From Flammeovirgaceae bacterium (GTDB taxonomy: Bacteria > Bacteroidota > Bacteroidia > Cytophagales > Cyclobacteriaceae), in contig CANGUI010000085.1 in NCBI GenBank assembly GCA_947457025.1, positions 1 through 7,401 of the forward strand: a stretch of 7,401 nt of DNA. The letters run 5' to 3'. This document shows, piece by piece, positions 1 through 6,324 of this stretch. Every line of letters starts with the position of its first letter. Within the stretch, counting starts at the first letter, position 1. The notes below the pieces were generated by a model that was given only the letters and a program-made list of their open reading frames with translations, made no database searches and was not told the origin of the DNA. Made by a program: the position numbers and the translations under genes.

Positions 1-396
1 AGCGCGGCCAAGGAAGCGGCTAAGTCAGGCCCGGTAACGGCTTACCTGCATGGCGTGCCCACATCTCCGCGCAAAATGCGGCTCGTGGCCGATTTGATCC
101 GCGGTCAGCGGGTTAATCACGCCTTGAACCTGCTCAAGTACAACGCGAAGCATCCGTCCATCCGACTCGAAAAATTGTTGTTATCGGCTATTTCGAACTG
201 GGAGGCCAAAAACAGCGATGTGAAGTTGGAAGACGCTGACTTGTTTGTTAAAGATATTTACGTGGGTGGCGGCTCCATCCTCAAGCGTCTGCGCCCCGCG
301 CCGCAAGGCCGGGCCCACCGGGTTCGCAAGCGCTCTAACCACGTCACGCTCGTTCTTGACCGGATGGCGGAAACAGAAACTAAATCGGCTGAATAA
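1..396 (+). CDS. rplV: 50S ribosomal protein L22 (5'-truncated by window edge)
   Basis: L22 binds 23S rRNA early in large-subunit assembly and sends a long beta-hairpin into the peptide exit tunnel. The reading frame is open from base 1 and gives 131 residues to the TAA at 394-396. The family hallmark [16 protein letters not shown] begins at base 58, and the C-terminal hairpin and tail ([17 protein letters not shown], then NHVTLVLD) are intact. A GTG at 55 could be read as a start, but the frame continues upstream with an Ala/Lys-rich N-terminus ([10 protein letters not shown]) of the kind found in Bacteroidota L22. The true start therefore lies outside the window, probably only a few codons away. 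rpsC follows after 11 nt, as in S10 operons generally. Identity is secure; only the 5' end is missing. Confidence 0.97.
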   Translation, partial: SAAKEAAKSGPVTAYLHGVPTSPRKMRLVADLIRGQRVNHALNLLKYNAKHPSIRLEKLLLSAISNWEAKNSDVKLEDADLFVKDIYVGGGSILKRLRPAPQGRAHRVRKRSNHVTLVLDRMAETETKSAE

Positions 397-407
397 ACGA
401 TAGAAGC

Positions 408-1193
408 ATGGGACAAAAAATTAATCCGGTAGGGCTGCGCTTAGGAGTGATCCGTGGATGGGATTCCAACTGGTTTGGTGGTAAAACATTTGCCGACAAA
501 CTCGTGGAAGATCAAAAGATCCGCAAGTACATTGACGTACGTATTCCCAAGGCCGGAATTGCCAAGGTAGTGATCGAGCGAACCCTCAAGCGCATTACGC
601 TGACGATTCATACTGCTCGTCCCGGAGTGGTGATTGGAAAAGGGGGCAACGAGGTTGATAAAATCAAAGAAGAGCTCAAGAAACTCACCGGCAAGGATGT
701 TCAAATCAATATTTTCGAAATCAAGCGTCCGGAGTTAGATGCGCGCCTCGTTGGCGAGAGTATTGCGCAGCAGTTGGAAGCGCGTATTTCTTACCGACGG
801 GCAATGAAACAAGCGATTGCTTCTACGATGCGCGTGGGTGCGGAGGGCATCAAAGTAAAATTATCTGGTCGCCTGGCCGGAGCGGATATGGCCCGGACCG
901 AGCAGTACAAAGAAGGGCGTATTCCGCTGCACACGTTGCGGGCCGATGTTGATTACGCCATCAGTGAAGCGCAGACCGTGTATGGAAAAATCGGAATCAA
1001 GGTTTGGATTTTTAAGGGCGAGGTGTACGGCAAGCGTGATTTGTCGCCCAATATCGGAATGATCAACCCGGGAGATACTAAGGGCGGCCAACCTGGCGGC
1101 GGCTCAGACCGCAGACGCGGTGGGCGGGATCGGGATCGCGACCGTGGCGGAGATCGCCAGGATCGTGGTGGAAGACGCAGAGACAACAATTAA
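408..1193 (+). CDS. rpsC: 30S ribosomal protein S3
   Basis: S3 sits in the head of the small subunit at the mRNA entry site and, with S4 and S5, contributes to mRNA unwinding. The protein has 261 residues. It opens with the family signature [14 protein letters not shown] type II KH domain follows, with its GKGG loop at residues 77-80, then the S3 C-terminal domain, including RRAMKQAI at 130-137 and [18 protein letters not shown] at 154-171. E. coli S3 is about 233 residues. The excess here is a low-complexity tail (residues about 226-261) made almost entirely of Gly, Arg and Asp. The start at 408 is fixed by the conserved N-terminus; the upstream sequence (GATAGAAGC) is only weakly purine-rich. 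The gene lies 11 nt after rplV and 24 nt before rplP. Confidence 0.98.
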   Translation: MGQKINPVGLRLGVIRGWDSNWFGGKTFADKLVEDQKIRKYIDVRIPKAGIAKVVIERTLKRITLTIHTARPGVVIGKGGNEVDKIKEELKKLTGKDVQINIFEIKRPELDARLVGESIAQQLEARISYRRAMKQAIASTMRVGAEGIKVKLSGRLAGADMARTEQYKEGRIPLHTLRADVDYAISEAQTVYGKIGIKVWIFKGEVYGKRDLSPNIGMINPGDTKGGQPGGGSDRRRGGRDRDRDRGGDRQDRGGRRRDNN

Positions 1194-1217
1194 GCAGGAA
1201 GATTAGACGGAAGACCT

Positions 1218-1649
1218 ATGTTACAGCCAAAAAGAACCAAGTTTCGCAAAATGCAAAAGGGCCGTGTGAAAGGCATGGCTACGCGTGGACACACCATTGC
1301 TTTTGGTTCGTTTGCACTGAAGGCGATGGAGGGCGGATGGATTACTTCCCGCCAGTTGGAAGCTGCCCGTGTGGCGGTGACACGTGCCATGAAACGCGAA
1401 GGTCAGGTTTGGATCCGCATATTCCCCGATAAGCCGGTTACGAAGAAGCCGGCAGAAGTGCGGATGGGTAAGGGAAAAGGTGCACCCGAGTTTTGGGTAG
1501 CGGTGGTGAAGCCAGGTACTATTCTGTTTGAGGCCGGAGGGGTGAGCGTGGCAACCGCCAAAGAAGCTCTTGCGCTGGCAGACGGCAAGCTGCCGATCAA
1601 AACCAAGTTTACCGTAAGGCGAGATTATGTAGAACAAGAGAAGGTATGA
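1218..1649 (+). CDS. rplP: 50S ribosomal protein L16
   Basis: L16 is a late-assembling large-subunit protein beside the A-site tRNA and the peptidyl-transferase centre. The 143-residue product matches the usual family length. It starts with [16 protein letters not shown] and carries the conserved [12 protein letters not shown] segment at 77-88. Arg82 in that segment aligns with the arginine (Arg81) that is hydroxylated in E. coli L16; whether it is modified here cannot be seen. The ATG at 1218 is set by the N-terminal signature, and GGAAG at 1209-1213 lies 4 nt upstream as a possible ribosome binding site. The stop overlaps the rpmC start in an ATGA (1646-1649), which suggests translational coupling. 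Confidence 0.98.
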   Translation: MLQPKRTKFRKMQKGRVKGMATRGHTIAFGSFALKAMEGGWITSRQLEAARVAVTRAMKREGQVWIRIFPDKPVTKKPAEVRMGKGKGAPEFWVAVVKPGTILFEAGGVSVATAKEALALADGKLPIKTKFTVRRDYVEQEKV

Positions 1650-1840
1650 CAAACGAAGAAATCAGAGGTTTGAATGTAAGCGAGCTGAAGGAAAAGATCC
1701 TCAGCGAGCGCGAAGCGCTGCGGAAAATCAAATTCGCACACCGCATTTCGGCAATCGAAAACCCGATGAAGATAAAAGAAACCCGCAAGCTGATTGCACG
1801 CCTGCAAACGGTGCTCACGCAATCCGAAGGCAAAAAGTAA
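1646..1840 (+). CDS. rpmC: 50S ribosomal protein L29
   Basis: L29 is a small helical protein near the peptide exit site, where it contacts L23 and forms part of the platform for factors that meet the nascent chain. The 64-residue product is normal in length. It shows the two-helix pattern of the family: an N-terminal helix with [19 protein letters not shown], then the signature [20 protein letters not shown] at 39-58. The start overlaps the rplP stop by 4 nt. A purine-rich AGAAGG at 1639-1644 lies 1 nt upstream, too close for an ideal Shine-Dalgarno, so coupling to rplP is the likelier source of initiation. rpsQ follows after 7 nt. Confidence 0.97.
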   Translation: MTNEEIRGLNVSELKEKILSEREALRKIKFAHRISAIENPMKIKETRKLIARLQTVLTQSEGKK

Positions 1841-1847
1841 TTCCGAT

Positions 1848-2108
1848 ATGGAAACGCAGCGAAATTTACGCAAAGAGAGAGTTGGCAAGGTGGTGAGCAA
1901 TAAGATGCAGAAAACCATCACCATTGCGGTAGACCGGAAGGTCATGCACCCGATTTATGGGAAGTTCATGAATAAAACCACCAAATTCATGGCGCATGAT
2001 GAGAAAAACGAAGCCGGCGTAGGCGACGTGGTTCGCATCATGGAGACGCGTCCGTTGAGTAAGAACAAGCGTTGGAGATTGGTGGAAGTAATTGAAAAAG
2101 CGAAGTAA
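1848..2108 (+). CDS. rpsQ: 30S ribosomal protein S17
   Basis: S17 is a primary 16S rRNA binding protein of the small-subunit body with an OB-type beta-barrel fold. The 86-residue product begins [20 protein letters not shown] and carries the family signature [18 protein letters not shown] at 59-76. The frame is open further upstream, to a TTG at 1794, but that stretch lies inside rpmC and has no S17 similarity. The ATG at 1848 is therefore chosen. No Shine-Dalgarno is visible (upstream AGTAATTCCGAT). The gene sits 7 nt after rpmC and 2 nt before rplN, in the order L29-S17-L14 shared by most bacteria. Confidence 0.97.
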   Translation: METQRNLRKERVGKVVSNKMQKTITIAVDRKVMHPIYGKFMNKTTKFMAHDEKNEAGVGDVVRIMETRPLSKNKRWRLVEVIEKAK

Positions 2109-2110
2109 TC

Positions 2111-2479
2111 ATGATCCGTACAGAAACCCGTTTAACGGTAGCCGACAATAGCGGTGCAAAAGAAGTTTTGTGTATGCACGTTTTGGGCGGTTCGCGGCGC
2201 GGCAGCGCCTCGGTGGGCGACAAGATTGTGGTGACGGTAAAGTCAGCCATCCCCACCAGCCAGGTGAAGAAAGGCACCGTTTCAAAGGCCGTGATTGTCC
2301 GCACCAAAAAGGAAATCCGGAGAAAAGATGGATCCTACATCCGTTTTGAAGACAACGCCGCCGTATTGTTGACCGCTCAGGACGAACCGCGGGGAACCCG
2401 GATTTTTGGGCCCGTTGCACGTGAATTGCGCGAGAAGCAGTTCATGAAAATTGTATCACTCGCCCCTGAAGTTTTATAA
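2111..2479 (+). CDS. rplN: 50S ribosomal protein L14
   Basis: L14 lies on the subunit interface of the 50S particle, forms bridges to 16S rRNA, and is the docking site of the silencing factor RsfS in species that have it. The 122-residue product is within one residue of E. coli L14. Landmarks are [20 protein letters not shown] at 8-27, the long family signature around residues 55-87 ([17 protein letters not shown]), and the nearly invariant end [13 protein letters not shown]...[12 protein letters not shown]. In many genomes this gene opens the spc operon. Here it follows rpsQ after only 2 nt with no room for a promoter between them, so the S10 and spc blocks appear to be co-transcribed at this point. 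Confidence 0.98.
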   Translation: MIRTETRLTVADNSGAKEVLCMHVLGGSRRGSASVGDKIVVTVKSAIPTSQVKKGTVSKAVIVRTKKEIRRKDGSYIRFEDNAAVLLTAQDEPRGTRIFGPVARELREKQFMKIVSLAPEVL

Positions 2480-2482
2480 GTC

Positions 2483-2824
2483 ATGGAAAGAAAGTTCAAC
2501 AAGCAGCGCAAACTGCACATCCGAAAAGGCGACACCGTGCGGGTGATTGCCGGCGAAGACAAAGGCAAGGACGGAAAAGTGCTGGAAGTGTTTCCAGCCT
2601 CAAACCGTGCGTTGGTAGAAGGACGCAACTTGATTACGAAGCACCAGAAGCCCTCGGCCGGAAAACCGGAAGGAGGTATTAAAAAAGTAGAGGGTACCAT
2701 CCACATCAGCAATCTGATGGTGGTTGATCCTTCATCTGGAAAACCTACCCGCACTGGCCGCAAGCGCAACGAAAAAGGCCAACTACAGCGGTATTCGAAG
2801 AAAACCGGAGAATTTATCAAATAA
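2483..2824 (+). CDS. rplX: 50S ribosomal protein L24
   Basis: L24 is an assembly-initiating protein that binds the 5' region of 23S rRNA near the exit tunnel. The 113-residue product has the KOW motif near the N-terminus (residues 14-40: [20 protein letters not shown]), followed by [16 protein letters not shown] and the conserved [21 protein letters not shown] at 63-83. The C-terminal part is basic ([22 protein letters not shown]). The start is placed by the N-terminus that precedes the KOW motif. It lies 3 nt after rplN and has no clear Shine-Dalgarno. rplE begins 1 nt after its stop. Confidence 0.97.
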   Translation: MERKFNKQRKLHIRKGDTVRVIAGEDKGKDGKVLEVFPASNRALVEGRNLITKHQKPSAGKPEGGIKKVEGTIHISNLMVVDPSSGKPTRTGRKRNEKGQLQRYSKKTGEFIK

Positions 2825-2825
2825 C

Positions 2826-3380
2826 ATGGCAACGCCCCGTTTAAAAGAAAAATACCTGAAAGAAATTGTACCGGGTCTGAAAAACAGATTCCAATACAAG
2901 TCTGTCATGCAGGTTCCAAAAATCACCAAAATCAGCATCAACAAAGGGATTGGTGCAGCCGTGGCTGACAAGAAGATGATTGACGCCGGGGTGGAGGAAT
3001 TGACTACCATCACCGGTCAGAAAGCCGTGCCCACGCGTTCGAAAAAGGATATTTCCAATTTCAAATTACGAGCAAACCAGCCTATCGGCGCCCGCGTTAC
3101 GTTGCGTGGTGACCGCATGTATGAGTTCCTCGATCGCCTGATGAATGTTGCGCTGCCCCGTGTACGCGATTTTCGTGGTATAAACGACAAAGGTTTTGAC
3201 GGACAGGGAAACTATACCCTCGGTGTGAAAGAACAGATTATTTTCCCCGAGATTTCAATCGATAAGGTCTCCAAAATCAGCGGCATGGATATCACCTTCG
3301 TGACAACAGCCAAAACCGATGAGGAGAGTTATGAACTACTGAAGGCATTCGGAATGCCATTTGCAAACAAAAACAATTAA
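2826..3380 (+). CDS. rplE: 50S ribosomal protein L5
   Basis: L5 belongs to the central protuberance, binds 5S rRNA with L18, and contacts the P-site tRNA and the small-subunit head. The product has 184 residues, normal for the family. It contains [20 protein letters not shown] at 31-50, [20 protein letters not shown] at 63-82, [18 protein letters not shown] at 88-105 and the conserved [10 protein letters not shown] at 109-118. The open frame extends upstream to 2724 inside rplX, but [10 protein letters not shown] at 2826 is the family-like N-terminus, 1 nt after the rplX stop. In E. coli the translational operator for S8 lies near the start of rplE. I did not identify an equivalent structure here by eye. 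Confidence 0.97.
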   Translation: MATPRLKEKYLKEIVPGLKNRFQYKSVMQVPKITKISINKGIGAAVADKKMIDAGVEELTTITGQKAVPTRSKKDISNFKLRANQPIGARVTLRGDRMYEFLDRLMNVALPRVRDFRGINDKGFDGQGNYTLGVKEQIIFPEISIDKVSKISGMDITFVTTAKTDEESYELLKAFGMPFANKNN

Positions 3381-3392
3381 TCGCAACAACGA

Positions 3393-3662
3393 ATGGCGAA
3401 ACTATCAATCGTAGCGAGAACCCAGAAGAAACTGGAACTGGTGCAGAAGTATGCTGCCAAGCGGAAGGCGTTGAAAGAAGCGGGTGACTGGGCGGGACTG
3501 GACAAGTTGCCGCGTAGTTCGTCTGCCGTTCGCCTGCGCAGCCGGTGCAAGCTTACGGGGCGGCCTCGTGGATATATGCGGAAATTCGGTATTTGCCGAA
3601 ATCAATTCCGGCAGATGGCGCATGAGGGTAAAATACCCGGCTTAACCAAGGCCAGCTGGTAA
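3393..3662 (+). CDS. rpsN: 30S ribosomal protein S14, short form without a complete zinc site
   Basis: S14 is a late-joining protein of the small-subunit head, next to S3 and S10. The 89-residue product ends in the signature [15 protein letters not shown] (55-69) and IPGLTKASW (81-89). It is longer than the roughly 61-residue zinc-binding form and shorter than the 101-residue E. coli form, as in many Bacteroidota. The zinc form needs two CxxC pairs. Here only Cys52 and Cys68 remain; the other two positions are Thr55 and Gln71. It should therefore not bind zinc in the standard way. The start is set by [13 protein letters not shown], 12 nt after rplE. It is followed by the window's only large intergenic gap. 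Confidence 0.96.
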   Translation: MAKLSIVARTQKKLELVQKYAAKRKALKEAGDWAGLDKLPRSSSAVRLRSRCKLTGRPRGYMRKFGICRNQFRQMAHEGKIPGLTKASW

Positions 3663-3675
3663 CGAAGAACATAAC

Positions 3676-3696
3676 GGGCAACTACAGTAGTGGCCC
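3676..3696. repeat. 21-bp dyad just downstream of rpsN
   Basis: GGGC at 3676-3679 pairs with GCCC at 3693-3696. Inside, ACTAC at 3681-3685 mirrors GTAGT at 3687-3691, with a single A/G mismatch between the two blocks. As RNA this gives a compact hairpin with a three-base CAG loop, starting 14 nt after the rpsN stop. No T-run follows (the next bases are AAACATATAGG), so it is not a standard intrinsic terminator. It could protect or mark the 3' end of the rpsN transcript, or be a chance structure. Confidence 0.5.
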
Positions 3697-3760
3697 AAAC
3701 ATATAGGTTGCTGAGTATCAAGGTCGGTATCCGGAAACAGGACCCGAAACCAGGTAACAG

Positions 3761-3791
3761 TTTGGATAACAAAAATTGTTAACTATCTTTG
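3761..3791 (+). promoter_or_regulatory. Bacteroidota-type promoter for rpsH-secY
   Basis: TTTG at 3761-3764 is followed after exactly 19 nt by TATCTTTG at 3784-3791. This matches the Bacteroidota housekeeping consensus (-33 TTTG, about 19 nt, -7 TAnnTTTG) at every defined base. It lies in the only long gap of the cluster, directly before rpsH and in the same orientation. By analogy with mapped Bacteroides promoters, transcription should start around 3795-3799, giving a leader of about 40 nt. The match and spacing are read directly from the sequence; activity is inferred. Confidence 0.85.
3767..3781. repeat. Perfect palindrome in the rpsH promoter spacer
   Basis: TAACAA at 3767-3772 and TTGTTA at 3776-3781 are exact inverted copies around AAA. 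The centre (3774) coincides with the centre of the 19-nt spacer between the -33 and -7 elements. This could be an operator, or an A/T-rich spacer that is symmetric by chance. No regulator can be named from the sequence. Confidence 0.5.
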
Positions 3792-3823
3792 CAGCCCGTT
3801 TCAAAAGAGCGGGCTTGCTTTTT
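3791..3823 (+). terminator. Intrinsic terminator-like hairpin overlapping the rpsH promoter start region
   Basis: AGCCCG at 3793-3798 pairs with CGGGCT at 3810-3815. The stem can extend outward as GC/GC (3791-3792 with 3817-3818, bulging T3816), and a T-run follows at 3819-3823. The loop is A-rich (TTTCAAAAGAG). It has the build of a rho-independent terminator for transcripts arriving from rpsN. The 5' arm coincides with the predicted transcription start (3795-3799), so RNA made from the local promoter would carry only part of that arm and should largely escape termination. The structure is visible; its activity is inferred. Confidence 0.6.
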
Positions 3824-3837
3824 ATAAAGAAAAGAAG

Positions 3838-4242
3838 ATGAAAACGACTGATCCGATTGCTGATTATTTAACCCGCCTGCGGAATGCCATCAAGGCGAAA
3901 CACCGTGTTGTGGAAGTGCCTGCTTCCAACCTGAAAAAGGAAATGACCAAAGTGTTGTTTGAGAAAGGCTACATCACGAATTACCGGTTTGAAGATACCG
4001 AGAACAAGCAGGGAAAGATCAAAATAGCCCTCAAGTATAACGCGGACACCAAGGAATCTGCCATTACGAAATTAGAGCGCATCAGCTCGCCGGGCTTACG
4101 GCAGTATAAGCCGGCAACGGACCTTCCCAAGGTACTTAATGGGCTTGGTATTGCGATCCTCTCCACCTCCAAGGGTGTAATCACCGATAAAGAGGCCCGG
4201 CAGATGAATGTGGGTGGTGAAGTTTTGTGTTACGTTTATTAA
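3838..4242 (+). CDS. rpsH: 30S ribosomal protein S8
   Basis: S8 is a primary 16S rRNA binding protein of the central domain, and in E. coli it also represses the spc operon by binding its mRNA. The 134-residue product has the N-terminal signature [14 protein letters not shown] at 4-17 and the conserved RNA-binding C-terminal domain, with [20 protein letters not shown] at 109-128 and the typical ending VLCYVY. The ATG at 3838 follows a purine run (AAAGAAAAGAAG) and is the first start after the predicted promoter. rpsH is thus the first gene of its transcription unit, unlike in E. coli where it is internal. Its position there would suit feedback control by S8, but no S8 site was recognised. Confidence 0.98.
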   Translation: MKTTDPIADYLTRLRNAIKAKHRVVEVPASNLKKEMTKVLFEKGYITNYRFEDTENKQGKIKIALKYNADTKESAITKLERISSPGLRQYKPATDLPKVLNGLGIAILSTSKGVITDKEARQMNVGGEVLCYVY

Positions 4243-4252
4243 TCAAAGCGCC

Positions 4253-4804
4253 ATGTCACGAATAGGAAGATTACCCGTCTCGTTACCTAAGGGAGTTACC
4301 TGCTCCGTCAGCGATAACCAGATCACAGTAAAAGGCCCCAAAGGCGAATTGAAGCAGGCGATTGAGTCTGGTTTTGAGGTGAAGGTGGAAGGCGATCAGA
4401 TTGAGATATCCCGTCCGTCGGATCAAAAAGACCATAAATCAAAGCACGGATTGTACCGTGCGCTGGTGGCCAACATGGTTGAAGGGGTGAGCAAGGGCTA
4501 CAAGCGGGAAATGGAATTGGTGGGCGTGGGCTACAAAGCCAACGCACAAAGTAATGTTCTTGAACTAAGCTTGGGATATTCACACAGTGTTTTCCTGGGC
4601 ATTCCCCCCGAGTTGAAGGTGCAGGCCGTTCAGGAAAAAGGGCAAAACCCGATGATTATTCTGGAGGGTATCGACAAACAATTGATCGGACAGGTGGCGG
4701 CGAAAATCAAATCACTCCGCAAGGTTGAACCCTACAAAGGGAAGGGTATACGTTACGTGGGTGAATATGTACGGAGAAAAGCTGGTAAGGCAGCTGCTAA
4801 ATAA
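4253..4804 (+). CDS. rplF: 50S ribosomal protein L6
   Basis: L6 lies near the factor-binding region at the base of the L7/L12 stalk and contacts the sarcin-ricin loop. The 183-residue product shows the two repeated alpha/beta domains of the family. It starts [15 protein letters not shown] and includes [10 protein letters not shown] early, [10 protein letters not shown] at the domain junction, and the signature [13 protein letters not shown] at 159-171. The basic tail [10 protein letters not shown] is typical. The frame is open back to 4208 inside rpsH, but the conserved N-terminus fixes the ATG at 4253, 10 nt after the rpsH stop. No Shine-Dalgarno is visible (AATCAAAGCGCC). Confidence 0.98.
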   Translation: MSRIGRLPVSLPKGVTCSVSDNQITVKGPKGELKQAIESGFEVKVEGDQIEISRPSDQKDHKSKHGLYRALVANMVEGVSKGYKREMELVGVGYKANAQSNVLELSLGYSHSVFLGIPPELKVQAVQEKGQNPMIILEGIDKQLIGQVAAKIKSLRKVEPYKGKGIRYVGEYVRRKAGKAAAK

Positions 4805-4812
4805 TTGAGGCC

Positions 4813-5172
4813 ATGGCGAACATTAAAACCAAAGAAGGCAGACGAAAGCGGATTAAGATGGGAATTCGCAAAGTGGTGAAGGGGACGACCATCCGCCCCC
4901 GCTTATCCGTGTTCCGGAGCAACAAGGCCATCTACGTTCAGTTGATCGATGATGCGAAAGGCGTCACGCTGGCATCATCATCCTCATACGAACTGGATAA
5001 AAACAAAGGTGGAGTTAATCAAACCATTTCGAAATCGGTGGGGCAGAAAATCGCCGAAAAGGCAAAGGCTGCCGGCATTGAAGAGATAGTATTCGATCGG
5101 AACGGATACCTCTACCATGGTAATGTGAAAGCTTTGGCTGAAGGTGCCAGAGAGGGAGGTTTAAAATTCTAA
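4813..5172 (+). CDS. rplR: 50S ribosomal protein L18
   Basis: L18 binds 5S rRNA with L5 and helps place it in the central protuberance. The 119-residue product is close to the usual 117-120. It has a basic N-terminal arm ([14 protein letters not shown]), the [20 protein letters not shown] segment at 28-47, and the conserved ending [20 protein letters not shown] followed by EGGLKF. A GAGG at 4807-4810 lies only 2 nt before the ATG, too near for a normal Shine-Dalgarno. The gene sits 8 nt after rplF and 4 nt before rpsE. Confidence 0.97.
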   Translation: MANIKTKEGRRKRIKMGIRKVVKGTTIRPRLSVFRSNKAIYVQLIDDAKGVTLASSSSYELDKNKGGVNQTISKSVGQKIAEKAKAAGIEEIVFDRNGYLYHGNVKALAEGAREGGLKF

Positions 5173-5176
5173 CAGC

Positions 5177-5695
5177 ATGACACAAAGCAACGTCAGCACC
5201 GTAAAGGCAAGCGAGATCGATTTGAAAGAAAAGGTCGTTGCCATTCAACGTGTAGCGAAAGTAGTTAAGGGCGGCCGGCGCTTCAGTTTTTCTGCCATCG
5301 TTGTGGTGGGAGATGGAAATGGAGTAGTTGGTTACGGTCTTGGAAAAGCAAATGAAGTGCAGGATGCCATCACCAAAGGAATTGACGATGCCAAAAAGCA
5401 TCTGGTGAAGGTGCCGATCATAAAGGGAACGGTTCCGCACGAATCTCTGGGTAAGTTTGGCGGTGGCTTAGTACTGTTAAAACCAGCTTCTCCGGGTACA
5501 GGTGTTATCGCGGGTGGTGCCATGCGTGCCGTACTTGAAAGCGCAGGTGTGCATAACGTGTTGGCAAAGTCAAAAGGATCTTCTAATCCCCACAATGTGG
5601 TAAAGGCAACGTTTAAGGCGCTGACAAACATGCGCGATGCATACACCGTGGCCCGCAACAGGGGCGTAGAGTTGACGAAAGTTTATAATGGATAG
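5177..5695 (+). CDS. rpsE: 30S ribosomal protein S5
   Basis: S5 is placed at the mRNA entry side of the small subunit, acts in decoding fidelity, and forms part of the spectinomycin site. The 172-residue product has a short variable N-terminus, then a double-stranded RNA binding-like domain ([19 protein letters not shown] at 20-38, [19 protein letters not shown] at 43-61) and the C-terminal domain with [20 protein letters not shown] at 102-121. The loop at KGGRRF (31-36), where spectinomycin-resistance changes arise in other bacteria, is present without deletion. It starts 4 nt after rplR and ends 5 nt before rpmD. Confidence 0.98.
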   Translation: MTQSNVSTVKASEIDLKEKVVAIQRVAKVVKGGRRFSFSAIVVVGDGNGVVGYGLGKANEVQDAITKGIDDAKKHLVKVPIIKGTVPHESLGKFGGGLVLLKPASPGTGVIAGGAMRAVLESAGVHNVLAKSKGSSNPHNVVKATFKALTNMRDAYTVARNRGVELTKVYNG

Positions 5696-5700
5696 CAGGT

Positions 5701-5880
5701 ATGGCGAAAGTTAGAATCACCCAGATCCGCAGCACGATCAAAAGGCCGGAAACACAGCTGCAAACCATCCAGTCACTGGGATTGGGAAAGCTACATGCAT
5801 CGGTGGAGGTAGAGTACACTCCACAGATCCAGGGCATGGTACGAAAGGTAGGGCATTTGGTAACCGTTACAGCACTATAA
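5701..5880 (+). CDS. rpmD: 50S ribosomal protein L30
   Basis: L30 is a small large-subunit protein that binds 23S rRNA on the outer surface. The gene encodes 59 residues, the usual bacterial length. The sequence begins MAKVRITQIRSTIKRPETQL and continues with SLGLGKLHASVEVE at 25-38 and a C-terminal VRKVGHLVTV, which matches the family throughout. AGCAGG lies just upstream of the ATG at 5701. The gene is 5 nt after rpsE and 1 nt before rplO, the order seen in most spc operons. L30 is absent from some bacteria but is intact here. Confidence 0.96.
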   Translation: MAKVRITQIRSTIKRPETQLQTIQSLGLGKLHASVEVEYTPQIQGMVRKVGHLVTVTAL

Positions 5881-5881
5881 C

Positions 5882-6322
5882 ATGAAACTGCACACACTCA
5901 AGCCGGCTGGCGGATCGGTAAAAAAGAATAAGCGACTCGGGCGTGGCCAGGGTTCTGGCGGCAGCACGGCAGGCCGCGGTCATAAGGGTGCGCAATCGCG
6001 CTCTGGCTACCACAAGAAGATTGGTTTTGAAGGCGGTCAGATGCCTTTGCAGCGCCGCGTGCCGAAGTTTGGATTCAAGAATAATGAAAAGATATTCTTC
6101 AAGGCAGTTAATCTGGATGCATTGGAGAACCTCGCCCAAAAAACGAACGGTGACATTACTTTGAAAAGTATGTTCGAAAACGGCATTGTGGGTAAAAATG
6201 ACAAAGTAAAAATCCTTGGCCGTGGCGAGTTGAAATCCAAAGTTACTGTGGAGGCTCATGCCTTCTCCGAAACTGCGGCCAAGGCAATCGAGCAGGCAGG
6301 GGGTACAGCGACAAAAGTGTAA
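5882..6322 (+). CDS. rplO: 50S ribosomal protein L15
   Basis: L15 is a late-assembly protein whose extended, glycine-rich N-terminal half threads into 23S rRNA. The 146-residue product shows this clearly: RLGRGQGSGGSTAGRGHKG at 18-36, then GFEGGQMPLQRRVPKFGF at 48-65. The globular C-terminal half carries the family signature around KVKILGRGELKSKVTVEAHA at 108-127. The start is fixed by MKLHTLKPAGGSVKKNKR, 1 nt after the rpmD stop and with no Shine-Dalgarno (CACTATAAC). secY follows after 2 nt. Confidence 0.98.
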   Translation: MKLHTLKPAGGSVKKNKRLGRGQGSGGSTAGRGHKGAQSRSGYHKKIGFEGGQMPLQRRVPKFGFKNNEKIFFKAVNLDALENLAQKTNGDITLKSMFENGIVGKNDKVKILGRGELKSKVTVEAHAFSETAAKAIEQAGGTATKV

Positions 6323-6324
6323 AG

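Noticed and set aside
55..57. GTG at 55 as the start of rplV
   Set aside because: The frame continues upstream to base 1 with a plausible L22 N-terminal extension, so the gene is simply cut by the window edge.
1221..1652. Minus-strand open frame of 143 codons, the same length as L16
   Set aside because: It lies antisense over rplP, its translation resembles no known family, and the + strand gene is certain. It is a by-product of the rplP codon pattern.
3663..3760. Possible small gene or tRNA in the rpsN-rpsH gap
   Set aside because: No ATG-started frame of useful length and no cloverleaf arms or T-loop sequence were found. Only short dyads and repeats are present.
5867..6259. Minus-strand open frames of up to 130 codons over rplO
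   Set aside because: They are antisense to a clear L15 gene and show no coding signature or upstream signals.
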